Made by a program: the position numbers and the translations under genes
DNA from: Mycobacterium terramassiliense
GTDB taxonomy: Bacteria > Actinomycetota > Actinomycetes > Mycobacteriales > Mycobacteriaceae
Length of the DNA stretch: 64,000 nucleotides
Assembly (NCBI RefSeq): GCF_900157385.1
Contig: NZ_LT717700.1
Span: 1 to 64,000, forward strand
Reading direction: 5' to 3'
In this document: positions 34,932 to 46,628 of the stretch, piece by piece
Position numbering within the stretch: position 1 is the first letter of the stretch
Layout: each line of letters starts with the position of its first letter
The notes under the pieces: generated by a model
Databases searched by the model: none
What the model saw: only the letters and a program-made list of their open reading frames with translations
Told to the model about the DNA's origin: nothing

Positions 34932-35010
34932 GCGATTTCCGCCGCCCGAAGCTAATTGGCATGCAATTATCAGCCGACTCACAGTTGTCGATTCGCCCTC
35001 GGGAGGCGCT

Positions 35011-35553
35011 ATGGCTCGCTCGATCGTCCGGACATTGATGGTTGCGGGTGCCGCCGCGGGGCTGATGGCCGGCGTCGGCGCCTGTTCGTGTTCGGTCACG
35101 TCGAAGCACGCGGTGAGCAAGGGCGACGTCGCCGGCCAGATCAGCGCCAAGATGACCGACGCCGCCGGCAACAAGCCGGAGTCGGTGACGTGCCCCGACG
35201 ACCTGGCCGCCAAGGTGGGGGCGCAGCTGAACTGCACCATGAAGGTCAAGGATCAGACCTTCAACGTGAACGTCACGGTCACCAGCGTCAACGGCAACGA
35301 CGTCAAGTTCGACATGGTGGAGACCGTCGACAAGAACCAGGTGGCCAGCATCCTCAGCAAGAAGCTGACCCAGCAGGTGGGCCGCAAGCCCGACTCGGTG
35401 ACCTGCCCGGACAACCTGAAGGGCGTCGAGGGCGCCACGCTGCGGTGCGAACTCACCGACTCCGGCCAGAAGTACGGCATCGCGGTGACCGTCACCAGCG
35501 TCGACGCCGGGGATGTCAACTTCGACTACAAGGTCGACGGTCACGCCGAATAG
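35011..35553 (+). CDS. DUF4333 double-repeat lipoprotein (Rv3033-like)
   Basis: The 180-residue protein has a signal peptide and lipobox GVGAC (Cys about residue 25), so it should be a membrane-anchored lipoprotein. Two DUF4333-like repeats follow. Each contains a conserved SVTCPD..L cysteine and a downstream Cys (LNCTMKVKDQTFNV; LRCELTDSGQKYGI), probably one disulfide per repeat. ATG at 35011 follows GGGAGG. The frame is open far upstream, but that part lies antisense to nothing and within photolyase, so it is not coding. It marks the return to the M. tuberculosis backbone order. Function unknown. Confidence 0.88.
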   Translation: MARSIVRTLMVAGAAAGLMAGVGACSCSVTSKHAVSKGDVAGQISAKMTDAAGNKPESVTCPDDLAAKVGAQLNCTMKVKDQTFNVNVTVTSVNGNDVKFDMVETVDKNQVASILSKKLTQQVGRKPDSVTCPDNLKGVEGATLRCELTDSGQKYGIAVTVTSVDAGDVNFDYKVDGHAE

Positions 35554-35559
35554 GGCTGG

Positions 35560-36297
35560 CTAGCGCGCCGCCTTCTTGCGCTCGATGTCGGCCAGGGCGG
35601 CCGCGAGTTCGGCGCGCTGCGCGGCCGAGCTCTCCCACGACAGCTGCCGGTTCTTGACCACCTTGGCCGGGGCGCCGACCGCGATCGAGTAGTCGGGGAT
35701 GACGCCGCGAACGACCGCGTGCGACCCCAGCACGCAACCGCGCCCGATGGACGTGCCGCGCAGGATCGTCACCTTGACCCCGACCCAGGTGTCGGGCCCG
35801 ATCCGGACCGGGGACTTGACGATGCCCTGGTCCTTGATCGGCAGGTTGATGTCGTCCATGCGGTGGTCGAAATCGCAGACGTAGCACCAGTCGGCCATCA
35901 GCACCGAGTCGCCGAGCTCGATGTCGAGATAGGTGTTGATGACGTTGTCGCGGCCCAGCACGACCTTGTCGCCGAACCGCAGCGAGCCCTCGTGCGCGCG
36001 AATGGTGTTCTTGTCCCCGATGTGCACCCAGCGGCCGATCTCCAGCTCGGACAATTCGGGCGTCGCGTGGATCTCGACGCCCTTGCCCAAAAACACCATC
36101 CCGCGGGTGATGATGTGCGGATTGGCCAGCTTGAACTTCAGCAGCCGCCAGTAGCGCACCAGGTACCACGGGGTGTAGGCGCGGTTGGCCAGCACCCACT
36201 TCAGCGAGGCCAGCGTGAGGAACTTGGCCTGGCGAGGGTCCCGCAGGTTCGATCCACGCCAGCGGCGATGAAGCGGAGCATTCCACATGCTCGTCAT
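35560..36297 (-). CDS. left-handed beta-helix acetyltransferase (Rv3034c-like)
   Basis: The 245-residue protein contains hexapeptide repeats typical of LbH acyltransferases, for example IGRWVHIGDKNTIRAHEG (about residues 88-105), IGPDTWVGVKVTILRG (about 166-181) and the C-terminal IAVGAPAKVVKNR. It probably transfers an acetyl or other short acyl group to a sugar. Its M. tuberculosis counterpart lies in the methylglucose lipopolysaccharide region and is proposed as its acyltransferase, so the same is likely here. ATG at 36297 is chosen; 36324 is an alternative. It converges on the DUF4333 gene with a 6-bp gap. Confidence 0.85.
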   Translation of the reverse strand: MTSMWNAPLHRRWRGSNLRDPRQAKFLTLASLKWVLANRAYTPWYLVRYWRLLKFKLANPHIITRGMVFLGKGVEIHATPELSELEIGRWVHIGDKNTIRAHEGSLRFGDKVVLGRDNVINTYLDIELGDSVLMADWCYVCDFDHRMDDINLPIKDQGIVKSPVRIGPDTWVGVKVTILRGTSIGRGCVLGSHAVVRGVIPDYSIAVGAPAKVVKNRQLSWESSAAQRAELAAALADIERKKAAR

Positions 36298-36375
36298 GGC
36301 CGGAAAGCCTATCGGAGGGCGCACGCGTTACCCTCACCTGTACTCGACTGCTCACGTAGAAGGATTTGGAAACAG

Positions 36376-37698
36376 GTGCTTGTCCGACATCGCCTGCGTG
36401 GGCTTCGGCGTTGGTGGTGTGCGGCGCTGGCGGCCGCCCTCACTGTCGGGCTCGGGGGCTGCGGCAACACCGACTCGTGGGTCGATTCCTCGCCCGCGCA
36501 GGGCTGGCCCGCGCAATACGGCGACGCCGCCAACAGCGGCTACACCACGACGGGCGGCGCGAGCAAGCTGTCGCTGCAGTGGACGCGATCGGTCAAGGGC
36601 AGCCTCGCCGCCGGGCCGGCGCTGAGCGCCCGCAGCTATCTCGCCCTCAACGCCCAGACCTCGGCCGGGTGTTCGCTGATGGAGTGGCAAAACGACGACA
36701 ACGGCCGCCAGCGCTGGTGCGTCCGGCTGGCCCAGGGCGGCGGTTTCGCCGGCCCGCTGTTCGACGGCTTCGACAACCTCTACGTCGGCCAACCGGGGGC
36801 CTTCCTGTCGTTTCCGGTGACCCAGTGGACGCGATGGCGGCAGCCGGTGATCGGAATGCCCACCACCCCAAGGTTTCTCGGCAACGGCCAGTTGCTCGTC
36901 ACGACGCACCTGGGCCAGGTGCTGGTCTTCGACTCCCACCGCGGCGAGGTGGTCGGTAGCCCACTGGATCTGGTGGACGGCGTCGATCCCACGGACGCCA
37001 CGCGAGGGTTGGCCGACTGCGCCCCGGCCCGTCAAGGCTGCCCGGTCGCGGGCGCGCCGGCCTACTCGGCGCGCAACGGGATCGTGGTGCTCGGCGTCTG
37101 GCAGCCGGGCGCTGCGGCGGCGGGGCTGGTCGGGCTGAAGTACCACGCGGGCCAGTCCCCGCTGCTGAGCCGGGAATGGACCAGCGACGCCGTGAGCGCC
37201 GGCGTCATCGCCAGCCCGGTGTTGTCCGCCGACGGGTCGACCATCTACGTCAACGGCCGCGACCAACGGCTGTGGGCGTTGCATGCCGCCGACGGGAAGG
37301 TGAAGTGGTCGGCGCCGCTGGGCTTTCTGGCGCAGACACCGCCCGCGGTCACGCCGCGGGGGCTGATCGTGTCGGGCGGCGGTCCCGACACCCGGCTGGC
37401 GGCGTTCAAGGACGCCGGCGATCACGCCGACGCGGCCTGGCGCCGCGACGACGTGACGCCGCTGTCGTCGTCGAGCCTGGCGGGCGGCGGCGTCGGCTAC
37501 GCGGTGGTCGGCGGGCCGGCCGCCGACGGCGCGCCCGGCATGTCGGTGCTGGTCTTCGACCCCGCCGACGGTCACACCCTCAACAGCTATCCGCTGCCCG
37601 CGGCCAGCGGCTACCCCGTCGGCGTGGCGGTCGGCAACGATCGCCGGGTGGTCGCCGCCACCAGCGACGGTCAGGTCTACGGCTTCGCGCCGGCATGA
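36376..37698 (+). CDS. PQQ-type beta-propeller lipoprotein (Rv3035-like)
   Basis: The 440-residue protein starts with a basic leader (VRHRLRGLRRWW), a hydrophobic segment and the lipobox VGLGGC (about residue 34), so it is exported and lipidated. Repeats such as YVNGRDQRLWALHAADGKVKW (about 291-311) and VLVFDPADGHTLNSY are beta-propeller blades of the PQQ/YVTN kind, also seen in BamB-like proteins. GTG at 36376 follows AGAAGGA. It is divergent from the acetyltransferase gene and its stop overlaps the next small gene. No PQQ ligands can be asserted; a scaffold role is possible. Confidence 0.85.
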   Translation: MLVRHRLRGLRRWWCAALAAALTVGLGGCGNTDSWVDSSPAQGWPAQYGDAANSGYTTTGGASKLSLQWTRSVKGSLAAGPALSARSYLALNAQTSAGCSLMEWQNDDNGRQRWCVRLAQGGGFAGPLFDGFDNLYVGQPGAFLSFPVTQWTRWRQPVIGMPTTPRFLGNGQLLVTTHLGQVLVFDSHRGEVVGSPLDLVDGVDPTDATRGLADCAPARQGCPVAGAPAYSARNGIVVLGVWQPGAAAAGLVGLKYHAGQSPLLSREWTSDAVSAGVIASPVLSADGSTIYVNGRDQRLWALHAADGKVKWSAPLGFLAQTPPAVTPRGLIVSGGGPDTRLAAFKDAGDHADAAWRRDDVTPLSSSSLAGGGVGYAVVGGPAADGAPGMSVLVFDPADGHTLNSYPLPAASGYPVGVAVGNDRRVVAATSDGQVYGFAPA

Positions 37699-38027
37699 GC
37701 ACGCGCCGCGCCGACATCGCCGTGACGATCGTCCTGCTCGTCGTCCACGGGTTCTTGCTCGGGGCGACGGTGGTGCTGCTGGGCCTGCTCGTCATGGTCA
37801 CCGACCCCTGCGGCTCGGTGCGCTGCGGCGATCCCGCCTGGATCGACCGCGCCACGGCCCTGGGGGTGTGGGGCGGCGCCGCCGTCCTGATCGCCGACCT
37901 GGCGCTCGCGGTGTACCTGCTCGCCCGGCGCCGCAGGGCCTTTTTCGTCCCGATCATCGGGTGCGCGGCGCAGGTCGCGCTGGCGGTCGGCGCCGCGGCG
38001 ATGGAGTGGATGGCCGGGCCCGTCTGA
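37695..38027 (+). CDS. small integral membrane protein
   Basis: The 110-residue protein has three hydrophobic segments (about residues 9-34, 55-75 and 83-104). A short loop between the first two carries two cysteines (DPCGSVRCGDPAW), possibly a disulfide on the outer face. Its ATG overlaps the stop of the beta-propeller lipoprotein, so the two are co-translated and may act together at the membrane. I do not recognise a family. Confidence 0.75.
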   Translation: MSTRRADIAVTIVLLVVHGFLLGATVVLLGLLVMVTDPCGSVRCGDPAWIDRATALGVWGGAAVLIADLALAVYLLARRRRAFFVPIIGCAAQVALAVGAAAMEWMAGPV

Positions 38028-38166
38028 GGCCGCGACGCGTCGAATGTGAATTCACGGCTTTGGGTGTGCGGCCAGGGCGGAGCTCGTCGGCGTGTCGCCG
38101 CCCAGGACGCACACGCAAAGCCCCGGGCGCACACTCAACGCCCCGAGCGCGCATACACGCCGGGCC

Positions 38167-38862
38167 CTATACCGCCAGCGGCGGAATGGCGTTGCGCGGC
38201 ACCTGGGCCTGGGCCGGGCCGGCGAACGCCGGGAGCATCTCGCCCGGGGCGAAGTAGAAGATCAGCTGGTCGTCGGTGATGGCGAAGTTCTGATAGTGCG
38301 ACGGGTCGAGCCCGTTGGAGGGCAAGATCGCCGCGCCGAACGGGTTCTGGCGGTTCAGGTCGCGCTGCACGATCGGGAAGATGCTGTCCAGCGGCGTCGT
38401 GCCCGGCGCGAACAGGTCGTCGAAGGTGATGGGCTGCTTGCTCCCCAGGTTGTAATTGAACGCCTTGTACCAGGTGGAGGTGCGTGACCCGCCGACATCC
38501 TGGAAGAACTTCAGCACGACGCTGCGGGTGTTGTGCGGCGGCTGGCCCCCGGTGTGCTGCTCGGTGGTGGCCTCCATCTGGTAGGGCTGATCGCGCGCCC
38601 CGGAGCCCTGGGCGACGTTGATGAACCCGTCGCGGTTCTGCGTGATGTAGTCGATCAGCGCCTGCTCGTCGGGGTAGTCGGCGGGAAACGTCATGTTGAG
38701 CGTGTAGGTGGGCCCGCTGGCGTGTACGCGACACATCTGCCCGGCCTCGACGGTGCCGCCCGCCCCGGCGCACGACGCCGGGTCGGCGGCCGAGCGCGGG
38801 GCCGACGGCCAGGCCAGCATGACCGCGGCGGACAGTGCCGCGGCCGCTATCGGGTAACGCAT
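38167..38862 (-). CDS. secreted DUF3298-domain protein, Rv3036c/TB22.2-like
   Basis: The 231-residue protein has an N-terminal signal peptide (MRYPIAAAALSAAVMLAW, cleavage near SAADPASC). It has a RsiV-like DUF3298 domain with PITFDDLFAPGTTPLDSIFP (about residues 142-161) and FAITDDQLIFYFAPGEMLP. The M. tuberculosis homologue is a culture-filtrate protein reported as an exported esterase; the catalytic residues are not obvious here. ATG at 38862 gives a normal signal peptide, whereas 38904 would add 14 residues before it. Confidence 0.87.
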   Translation of the reverse strand: MRYPIAAAALSAAVMLAWPSAPRSAADPASCAGAGGTVEAGQMCRVHASGPTYTLNMTFPADYPDEQALIDYITQNRDGFINVAQGSGARDQPYQMEATTEQHTGGQPPHNTRSVVLKFFQDVGGSRTSTWYKAFNYNLGSKQPITFDDLFAPGTTPLDSIFPIVQRDLNRQNPFGAAILPSNGLDPSHYQNFAITDDQLIFYFAPGEMLPAFAGPAQAQVPRNAIPPLAV

Positions 38863-38931
38863 CGTCGAATTGTCCTCGCAGATTGAGGGCGGGGCGCCTA
38901 CCAAAGTGACCGCAGCCAGCCTACCCGCGGC

Positions 38932-40164
38932 CTATCGCGAGGCGCGGCAGACGAAGGCCGTCGGATGGCCGGCCGCCCCGGAGCCGATGCGGGTGATGAC
39001 CACCGAAAGCGGGCGCTGCCCCCGCGGCCGCAGCCGTCCGCGCAGCGCGTCGGGGTCGACGCGCACCCCGCGGACCAGGATCTCGAGCGCCCCGCAGTCC
39101 AGCGCCGCCAGGGCACGCCGCAGCTTGCGCTCGTCGAACGCCACCCGCTCGAGCACCTCGAAGCCGCGCACGCCCGGCGGCAGCCGATCCCCGGAGAGGT
39201 AGGCGATGTCGGGGTCGAGCTGCCACAGCGCGTGGCGGGCCGCGTAGTGACGCACCAGGCCGGCCCGGATCACGGCCCCGTCGGGGTCGACGATCCATCG
39301 CCCGGCGGGGCGCACCGGGCACTCGTCCGGATCGCTGTCGGTGATCTGCTCGCCGCGATCCAGCACGCTCGCCCGCCGGCGCACACCCGGCCCCGACAGC
39401 CCGCCCGACCACAGGCACGCCTCCCGGACCGACCCGCGATACGACGTCACCTCGATCTCGCCGCCGAAGCCGAGCCGCCGGACCTGTTCGAAATCGATTC
39501 CGGGGGAACACTTTACGGCGAACTCGCGGTCGCGGTAGGTGTCGATCAACGGGCCGAGGCCGGGCTGGTAATCGTCCACGCGCAAGCGGCGCCGCCCGCC
39601 GTGACGGCGCCCCGGGTCGGCGACGACGACCGCGTCGCGGGTCACCGGGCGCAGCGCGTCGGCGCGGCAGAGGCCGGCGGCCGCCCCGAGGTTGTGGCGC
39701 GCCATCGCCAGGCGCACCGGGTCGATGTCGCTGCCGACGGCCCGGATCCCCACAACGCTCAGCGCGGCCAGTTCGGTGCCGATCGAGCAGGTCGCGTCGT
39801 GCACCGCCGCGCCCGCTCGCGCGAGCCGGCCGGCCCGGTGCAGGGCCACCGGCGCGGCGGTGGCCTGCTGCAGCGCCTCGTCGGTGAACAGCCAGTTCCC
39901 CACGTCGCCGAGCTCGCCGAGCTTTTGCAGGGCGCGACGGCGCAGCAGCGCCGTCTCCACCAGCACCGGCGCCCGGTCGCCGAACCGGGCGCGCGCCGCG
40001 GCGACGTCGGCGACCCGGGTGGCTTCGGTCAGCTCGAGGCCGCCGACGAAGGCCAGCGCCGAGGCCCCCGATTCCGACCGCAGGTAGCTGACGTCGTCGC
40101 CGCCGAACCGCAGCCCGGCACTCAGGAGGGTTTGACCCCGGTGACCATCACGTTGTAGAACCAA
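38932..40164 (-). CDS. class I methyltransferase with THUMP-like C-terminal domain (Rv3037c-like)
   Basis: The protein has a central methyltransferase fold (DATCSIGTELAALSVVGIRAVGSDID, about residues 105-130, and DAVVVADPGRRHGGRRR). A C-terminal region annotated in relatives as THUMP-like follows (VRGFEVLERVAFDERKLRRALAAL). RNA is a plausible substrate. The start is uncertain: no ATG or GTG lies near the first conserved residues, so I place it at a TTG (40164) that overlaps the upstream methyltransferase gene by 43 bp; the frame stays open to 40278. Confidence 0.8.
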   Translation of the reverse strand: MVLQRDGHRGQTLLSAGLRFGGDDVSYLRSESGASALAFVGGLELTEATRVADVAAARARFGDRAPVLVETALLRRRALQKLGELGDVGNWLFTDEALQQATAAPVALHRAGRLARAGAAVHDATCSIGTELAALSVVGIRAVGSDIDPVRLAMARHNLGAAAGLCRADALRPVTRDAVVVADPGRRHGGRRRLRVDDYQPGLGPLIDTYRDREFAVKCSPGIDFEQVRRLGFGGEIEVTSYRGSVREACLWSGGLSGPGVRRRASVLDRGEQITDSDPDECPVRPAGRWIVDPDGAVIRAGLVRHYAARHALWQLDPDIAYLSGDRLPPGVRGFEVLERVAFDERKLRRALAALDCGALEILVRGVRVDPDALRGRLRPRGQRPLSVVITRIGSGAAGHPTAFVCRASR

Positions 40165-41096
40165 CCCTTCGGCACCACGTGCCGCGACACGTTGGCATCC
40201 ACCCAGCTCAGGGCCTTCCAGCCGGTGAAGGCGAACTTCGCCCAGCCCCAGCCCAGGCGCCCCGGCGGTACCGCGCATTCGAACGTGCGCAGCGGCCAGC
40301 CCAGCATCGCGGCGGTGAACTCCACGGTGGCCGTGTGCACCTCGACCGCGCCGGCGCTGGTGGCCATCCGCTCCAGGTCCTGCGGTGCGAAGGTGTGCAG
40401 GTCGACGAGCGCCTCCAGCGCCGCCGCGCGCGAGGATTCGTCCAGCTCGGCCTGGGGGCGCCGCCAGCCACCCAGGCCCGGCAGCCGGGTGGCGTTCGTG
40501 ACGATCCGCCAGGTCAGGGTGGACAGGGTGCGGGCGTATCCGTCTCCGACGGTGGTCGGCTCACCGGCGAAGACGAACCGGCCGCCCGGCCGCAGCACCC
40601 GGATCGCCTCGCGCAGCGACAGCTCGACGTCGGGGATGTGGTGCAGCACGGCGTGCCCCACCACCAAATCGAAGGTGTTGTCTTCGTAGGGGATGCCCTC
40701 GGCGTCGGCCACGCGCCCGTCGATGTCCAGGCCGAGCGCCTGCCCGTTGCGGGTGGCGACCTTGACCATGCCGGGCGACAGGTCGGTGACCGACCCGCGC
40801 CGCGCGACCCCCGACTGGATCAGGTTGAGCAGGAAAAAGCCTGTCCCGCAGCCCAATTCGAGGGCGCGGTCGTAGGGCAGCTCAGAAATGGCGTCGGTGG
40901 GCAGGATCGAATCGAAGCAGTCCCGCGCATAGTCGATGCAGCGCTGATCGTAGGAGATCGACCACTTCTCGTCGTAGGTCTCGGCCTCCCAGTCGTGGTA
41001 CAGCACCTGGGCGAGCTTGCTGTCGTGGCGCGCGGCCTCCACCTGCTCGGCGGTGGCGTGCGGGTTGGGAACGGCGTCAGTCGAACTCGTCGTCAT
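40122..41096 (-). CDS. SAM-dependent methyltransferase (Rv3038c-like)
   Basis: The 324-residue protein has a clear class I core: ALELGCGTGFFLLNLIQSG (about residues 76-94), SVTDLSPGMVKVA, and FDLVVGHAVLHHIPD (about 141-155), followed by a long C-terminal extension (VDLHTFAPQDLERMA onward). It resembles UbiE-like small-molecule methyltransferases. ATG at 41096 is preferred over 41141, which would add a poorly conserved leader. It lies between echA17 and the THUMP-like methyltransferase on one strand, in a chain running from serB2 to 38932. Substrate unknown. Confidence 0.85.
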   Translation of the reverse strand: MTTSSTDAVPNPHATAEQVEAARHDSKLAQVLYHDWEAETYDEKWSISYDQRCIDYARDCFDSILPTDAISELPYDRALELGCGTGFFLLNLIQSGVARRGSVTDLSPGMVKVATRNGQALGLDIDGRVADAEGIPYEDNTFDLVVGHAVLHHIPDVELSLREAIRVLRPGGRFVFAGEPTTVGDGYARTLSTLTWRIVTNATRLPGLGGWRRPQAELDESSRAAALEALVDLHTFAPQDLERMATSAGAVEVHTATVEFTAAMLGWPLRTFECAVPPGRLGWGWAKFAFTGWKALSWVDANVSRHVVPKGWFYNVMVTGVKPS

Positions 41097-41106
41097 GCAG
41101 GGCAGC

Positions 41107-41799
41107 CTAATCGGCGTGGGGCGGCGGACGGAAAACGGCATTGATTCCCGCCTTGGCGGCGGCCAGCGCGTGTCGCGGCCCCTCCAAGAAGCGGCGCGCC
41201 CACGCCGCGGCGGCGTCGTAGACGTCGTCGGGGGCCACCATCTCGTCGATCAGCCCGAGCGCCAGGGCCTCCTCGGCGTCGAAGAACCGCCCGCTGAACA
41301 CCAGCTCCTTGGCCCTGCTCGCCCCGGCCACGCGGGCCAGGCGCGCCATTCCCCCGCCGCCCGGGACGCGGCAGGCCAGGATCTCGGTCGCGCCGAACTT
41401 CACGTTGTCGCCGCTGACCCGCCAGTCGGCGGCCAGCGCCAGGGTGAGGCCGGCGCCCAGCGCATACCCGGTGATCGCGGCCACCGTCGGCTTCGGGATC
41501 GCCGCCACGGCGTCGACGGCCTGCCGGCGCACCCGGTCCGCGGCGTCGGCCTCCGGCGCGGTCAACGTCTGTAGCTCGGGCATGTCGTCGCCCGCGGAGA
41601 AGATTTCGTGGCCGCCGAACAGGATCACGGCGGCGACGTCGTCACGGCGACCCAGCTCGTCGGCCGCCGAGACGATCTCGCGGTAGACCTGGCGGGTCAT
41701 CGCGTTCGTGGGCGGCCGCGACACGAGCAGCATGGCCAGGCCGGCGTCCCGCGTCCCGTCGCTGACCACGACGCTGACGAACTCCCTCAATGCCGCCAC
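41107..41799 (-). CDS. echA17: enoyl-CoA hydratase/isomerase family protein EchA17
   Basis: The 230-residue crotonase-fold protein contains the oxyanion-hole regions [16 protein letters not shown] (about residues 62-77) and [22 protein letters not shown] (about 109-130). The family hydrates trans-2-enoyl-CoA in fatty-acid oxidation or catalyses related reactions. GTG at 41799 overlaps the end of the Nudix gene by 13 bp. Position corresponds to M. tuberculosis Rv3039c. At 230 residues it is slightly short for the family, and the C-terminal helix is intact. Confidence 0.88.
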   Translation of the reverse strand: MAALREFVSVVVSDGTRDAGLAMLLVSRPPTNAMTRQVYREIVSAADELGRRDDVAAVILFGGHEIFSAGDDMPELQTLTAPEADAADRVRRQAVDAVAAIPKPTVAAITGYALGAGLTLALAADWRVSGDNVKFGATEILACRVPGGGGMARLARVAGASRAKELVFSGRFFDAEEALALGLIDEMVAPDDVYDAAAAWARRFLEGPRHALAAAKAGINAVFRPPPHAD

Positions 41800-42644
41800 C
41801 CCATCCCGCCCGCCTCGCGGGCCTGGTGGTAGCGGTCGGAGTCGAAGAACTCGAAAACCCAGTTGTCACCCTGGATTTCGAGGTGTGGCTGCACCGTGAC
41901 GATCTGGCGCTCGACGGCCAGCACGTCGGCGACGCTGCGACCGGCCAGCGAGTCCAGCTGCGTCCAGGTCGGCGGCAGCAGGAAGCACCGGCCGGCGGCG
42001 AAGTCGTCGATGGCGGCCTGCGGCGTCGTCCAGCCGGCGCGGTCGGACTCGGTGTTCTGCCCGTCGGCCCGCTGCCCCTGCGGCAGCGCCCCCACGAAGA
42101 AGTAGGTGTCGTAGCGGCGGGTGCGCTCGGCCTCCGGCGTGACCCAGTTGGCCCAGGGCCGCAGCAGGTCGGAGCGCAGTTCCAGGTTTTCGCGGCGCAG
42201 GAAATCCGCGAACGACAGCGTCCCGTCGGCCAGCGCGCGGCGGGCTTCGGCATACACCGAGGCATCGCCGACGATGCTGTTCGGTGCCGAATCGGCCTGG
42301 CCGGCCGGCCCTGCGAAGAGCACCCCCGACTCCTCGAACGTCTCCCGGGCGGCGGCACAGACCAGCGCCTCGGCCAGGTCGGGTTCGATGCCGAACCGCT
42401 GCGCCCACCACTGCGGAGGCGGCCCGGCCCACGCCCCCCGTCGTTCCAGGTCGGCGTTGCGGTCCCGGTCGTCGACGCCGCCCCCGGGAAACACCATCGT
42501 GCCCGCGGCGAACTCCATCCGGGCGTGCCGGCGCATCAGGAAAACCGCCAACCCGTTCTTTGAGCCCTCCGGCTCGTCGCGGACCAGCATCACGGTCGCG
42601 GCCGGCCGGGGCACCAGCGGCGGCGGGTCCTGCGGTGACGTCAT
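41787..42644 (-). CDS. Nudix hydrolase (Rv3040c-like)
   Basis: The 285-residue protein has a Nudix domain whose box is split by an insertion: [10 protein letters not shown] (about residues 50-59), and after about 30 residues [13 protein letters not shown] (about 95-107), giving the REXXEE-type core. Such long Nudix proteins often hydrolyse CoA derivatives or oxidised nucleotides; the specific substrate is not shown. ATG at 42644 overlaps the stop of the ABC ATPase gene by four bases, linking it to that upstream gene. Confidence 0.87.
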   Translation of the reverse strand: MTSPQDPPPLVPRPAATVMLVRDEPEGSKNGLAVFLMRRHARMEFAAGTMVFPGGGVDDRDRNADLERRGAWAGPPPQWWAQRFGIEPDLAEALVCAAARETFEESGVLFAGPAGQADSAPNSIVGDASVYAEARRALADGTLSFADFLRRENLELRSDLLRPWANWVTPEAERTRRYDTYFFVGALPQGQRADGQNTESDRAGWTTPQAAIDDFAAGRCFLLPPTWTQLDSLAGRSVADVLAVERQIVTVQPHLEIQGDNWVFEFFDSDRYHQAREAGGMGWRH

Positions 42645-43512
42645 AGCGGCCTCCGGTGGGCTGCGCGGGTGCGGACGCGGCGGGCGAAGTACCGGCCGTC
42701 GGCGACGTCGAGGGCGATGGACTGGCCGAACGCGGCGGACAGGTTCTCGGCGGTCAGGACGTCGGGCAGCAGGCCGGCGGCGACCACCTTGGCCTCCGAC
42801 AGCAGCATGCAGTGACTGAAGCCGGGCGGAACCTCCTCCACGTGATGCGTGACCAGCACCAGCGCGGGCGCATCGGGGTCGGCCGCCAAATCGGCCAGCC
42901 GGGCCACCAACTCCTCCCGGCCGCCCAGGTCCAGGCCGGCCGCGGGCTCGTCGAGCAGCAGCAGCTCGGGGTCGGTCATCAACGCGCGGGCGATCAGCAC
43001 GCGCTTGCGCTCCCCCTCCGACAGCGTGCCGTAGGTGCGGTCCGCGAGGTGTTCGGCGCCAAGGCTTTCCAGCATGTCGATCGCCCGCTGGTAGTCGACG
43101 TCCTCGTAGCGCTCCCGCCATCGACCCAACACCGCGTAGCCCGCCGAGACGACGAGGTCGCGCACCAGTTCGTCGGTCGGGATCCGCTGCGCCAGGGCCG
43201 ACGAACTCAGCCCGATCCGCGAACGCAACTCGGAAACGTCGACCCGGCCCAGCCGCTCACCGAGGACGAACGCCACGCCCGACGACGGGTGCTCGCTGGC
43301 CGCGGCGATGCGCAGCAACGACGTCTTGCCGGCGCCGTTGGGCCCGATGATCACCCAGCGTTCGTCGAGTTCCACCGCCCAATCCAGCGGCCCGACCAGG
43401 ACGCGTCCGCCGCGCTGCAGCGACACGTTCCTGAAGTCGATCAGCAGATCGGGGTCGGCTGCCTCACTTCCGTTTTCGGGCACCCGACCATCGTGCCGTA
43501 CCGCGATGGCCA

Positions 43513-43513
<1 letters not shown>
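42641..43513 (-). CDS. ABC transporter ATP-binding protein (Rv3041c-like)
   Basis: The 290-residue ATPase has Walker A GPNGAGKTS (about residues 57-65), the signature LSEGERKRVLIARAL (about 162-176), Walker B LLLLDEPAAGLD (about 182-193) and the H-loop THHVEE. No permease gene is adjacent, and the ModF/YheS-like single-domain layout leaves transport or a soluble regulatory role open. It starts one base before the end of serB2 and overlaps the Nudix gene, so the three are coupled. Confidence 0.9.
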
Positions 43514-46578
<3,065 letters not shown>

Positions 46579-46628
46579 TTAGCCCCCGGGGAACGCGCCG
46601 TCAGGGGCAGTCCTACAAACTGTCGTAA

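Noticed and set aside
12649..35010. B12-dependent LitR/CarH photoreceptor for light control of the crt genes
   Set aside because: No MerR-type or cobalamin-binding regulator is encoded in the island. The regulators seen are MarR and TetR proteins.
32799..35249. Minus-strand open frame of about 800 codons
   Set aside because: It lies antisense to mmpL2, tspO2, phr and the DUF4333 gene; it is a shadow of their codon bias.
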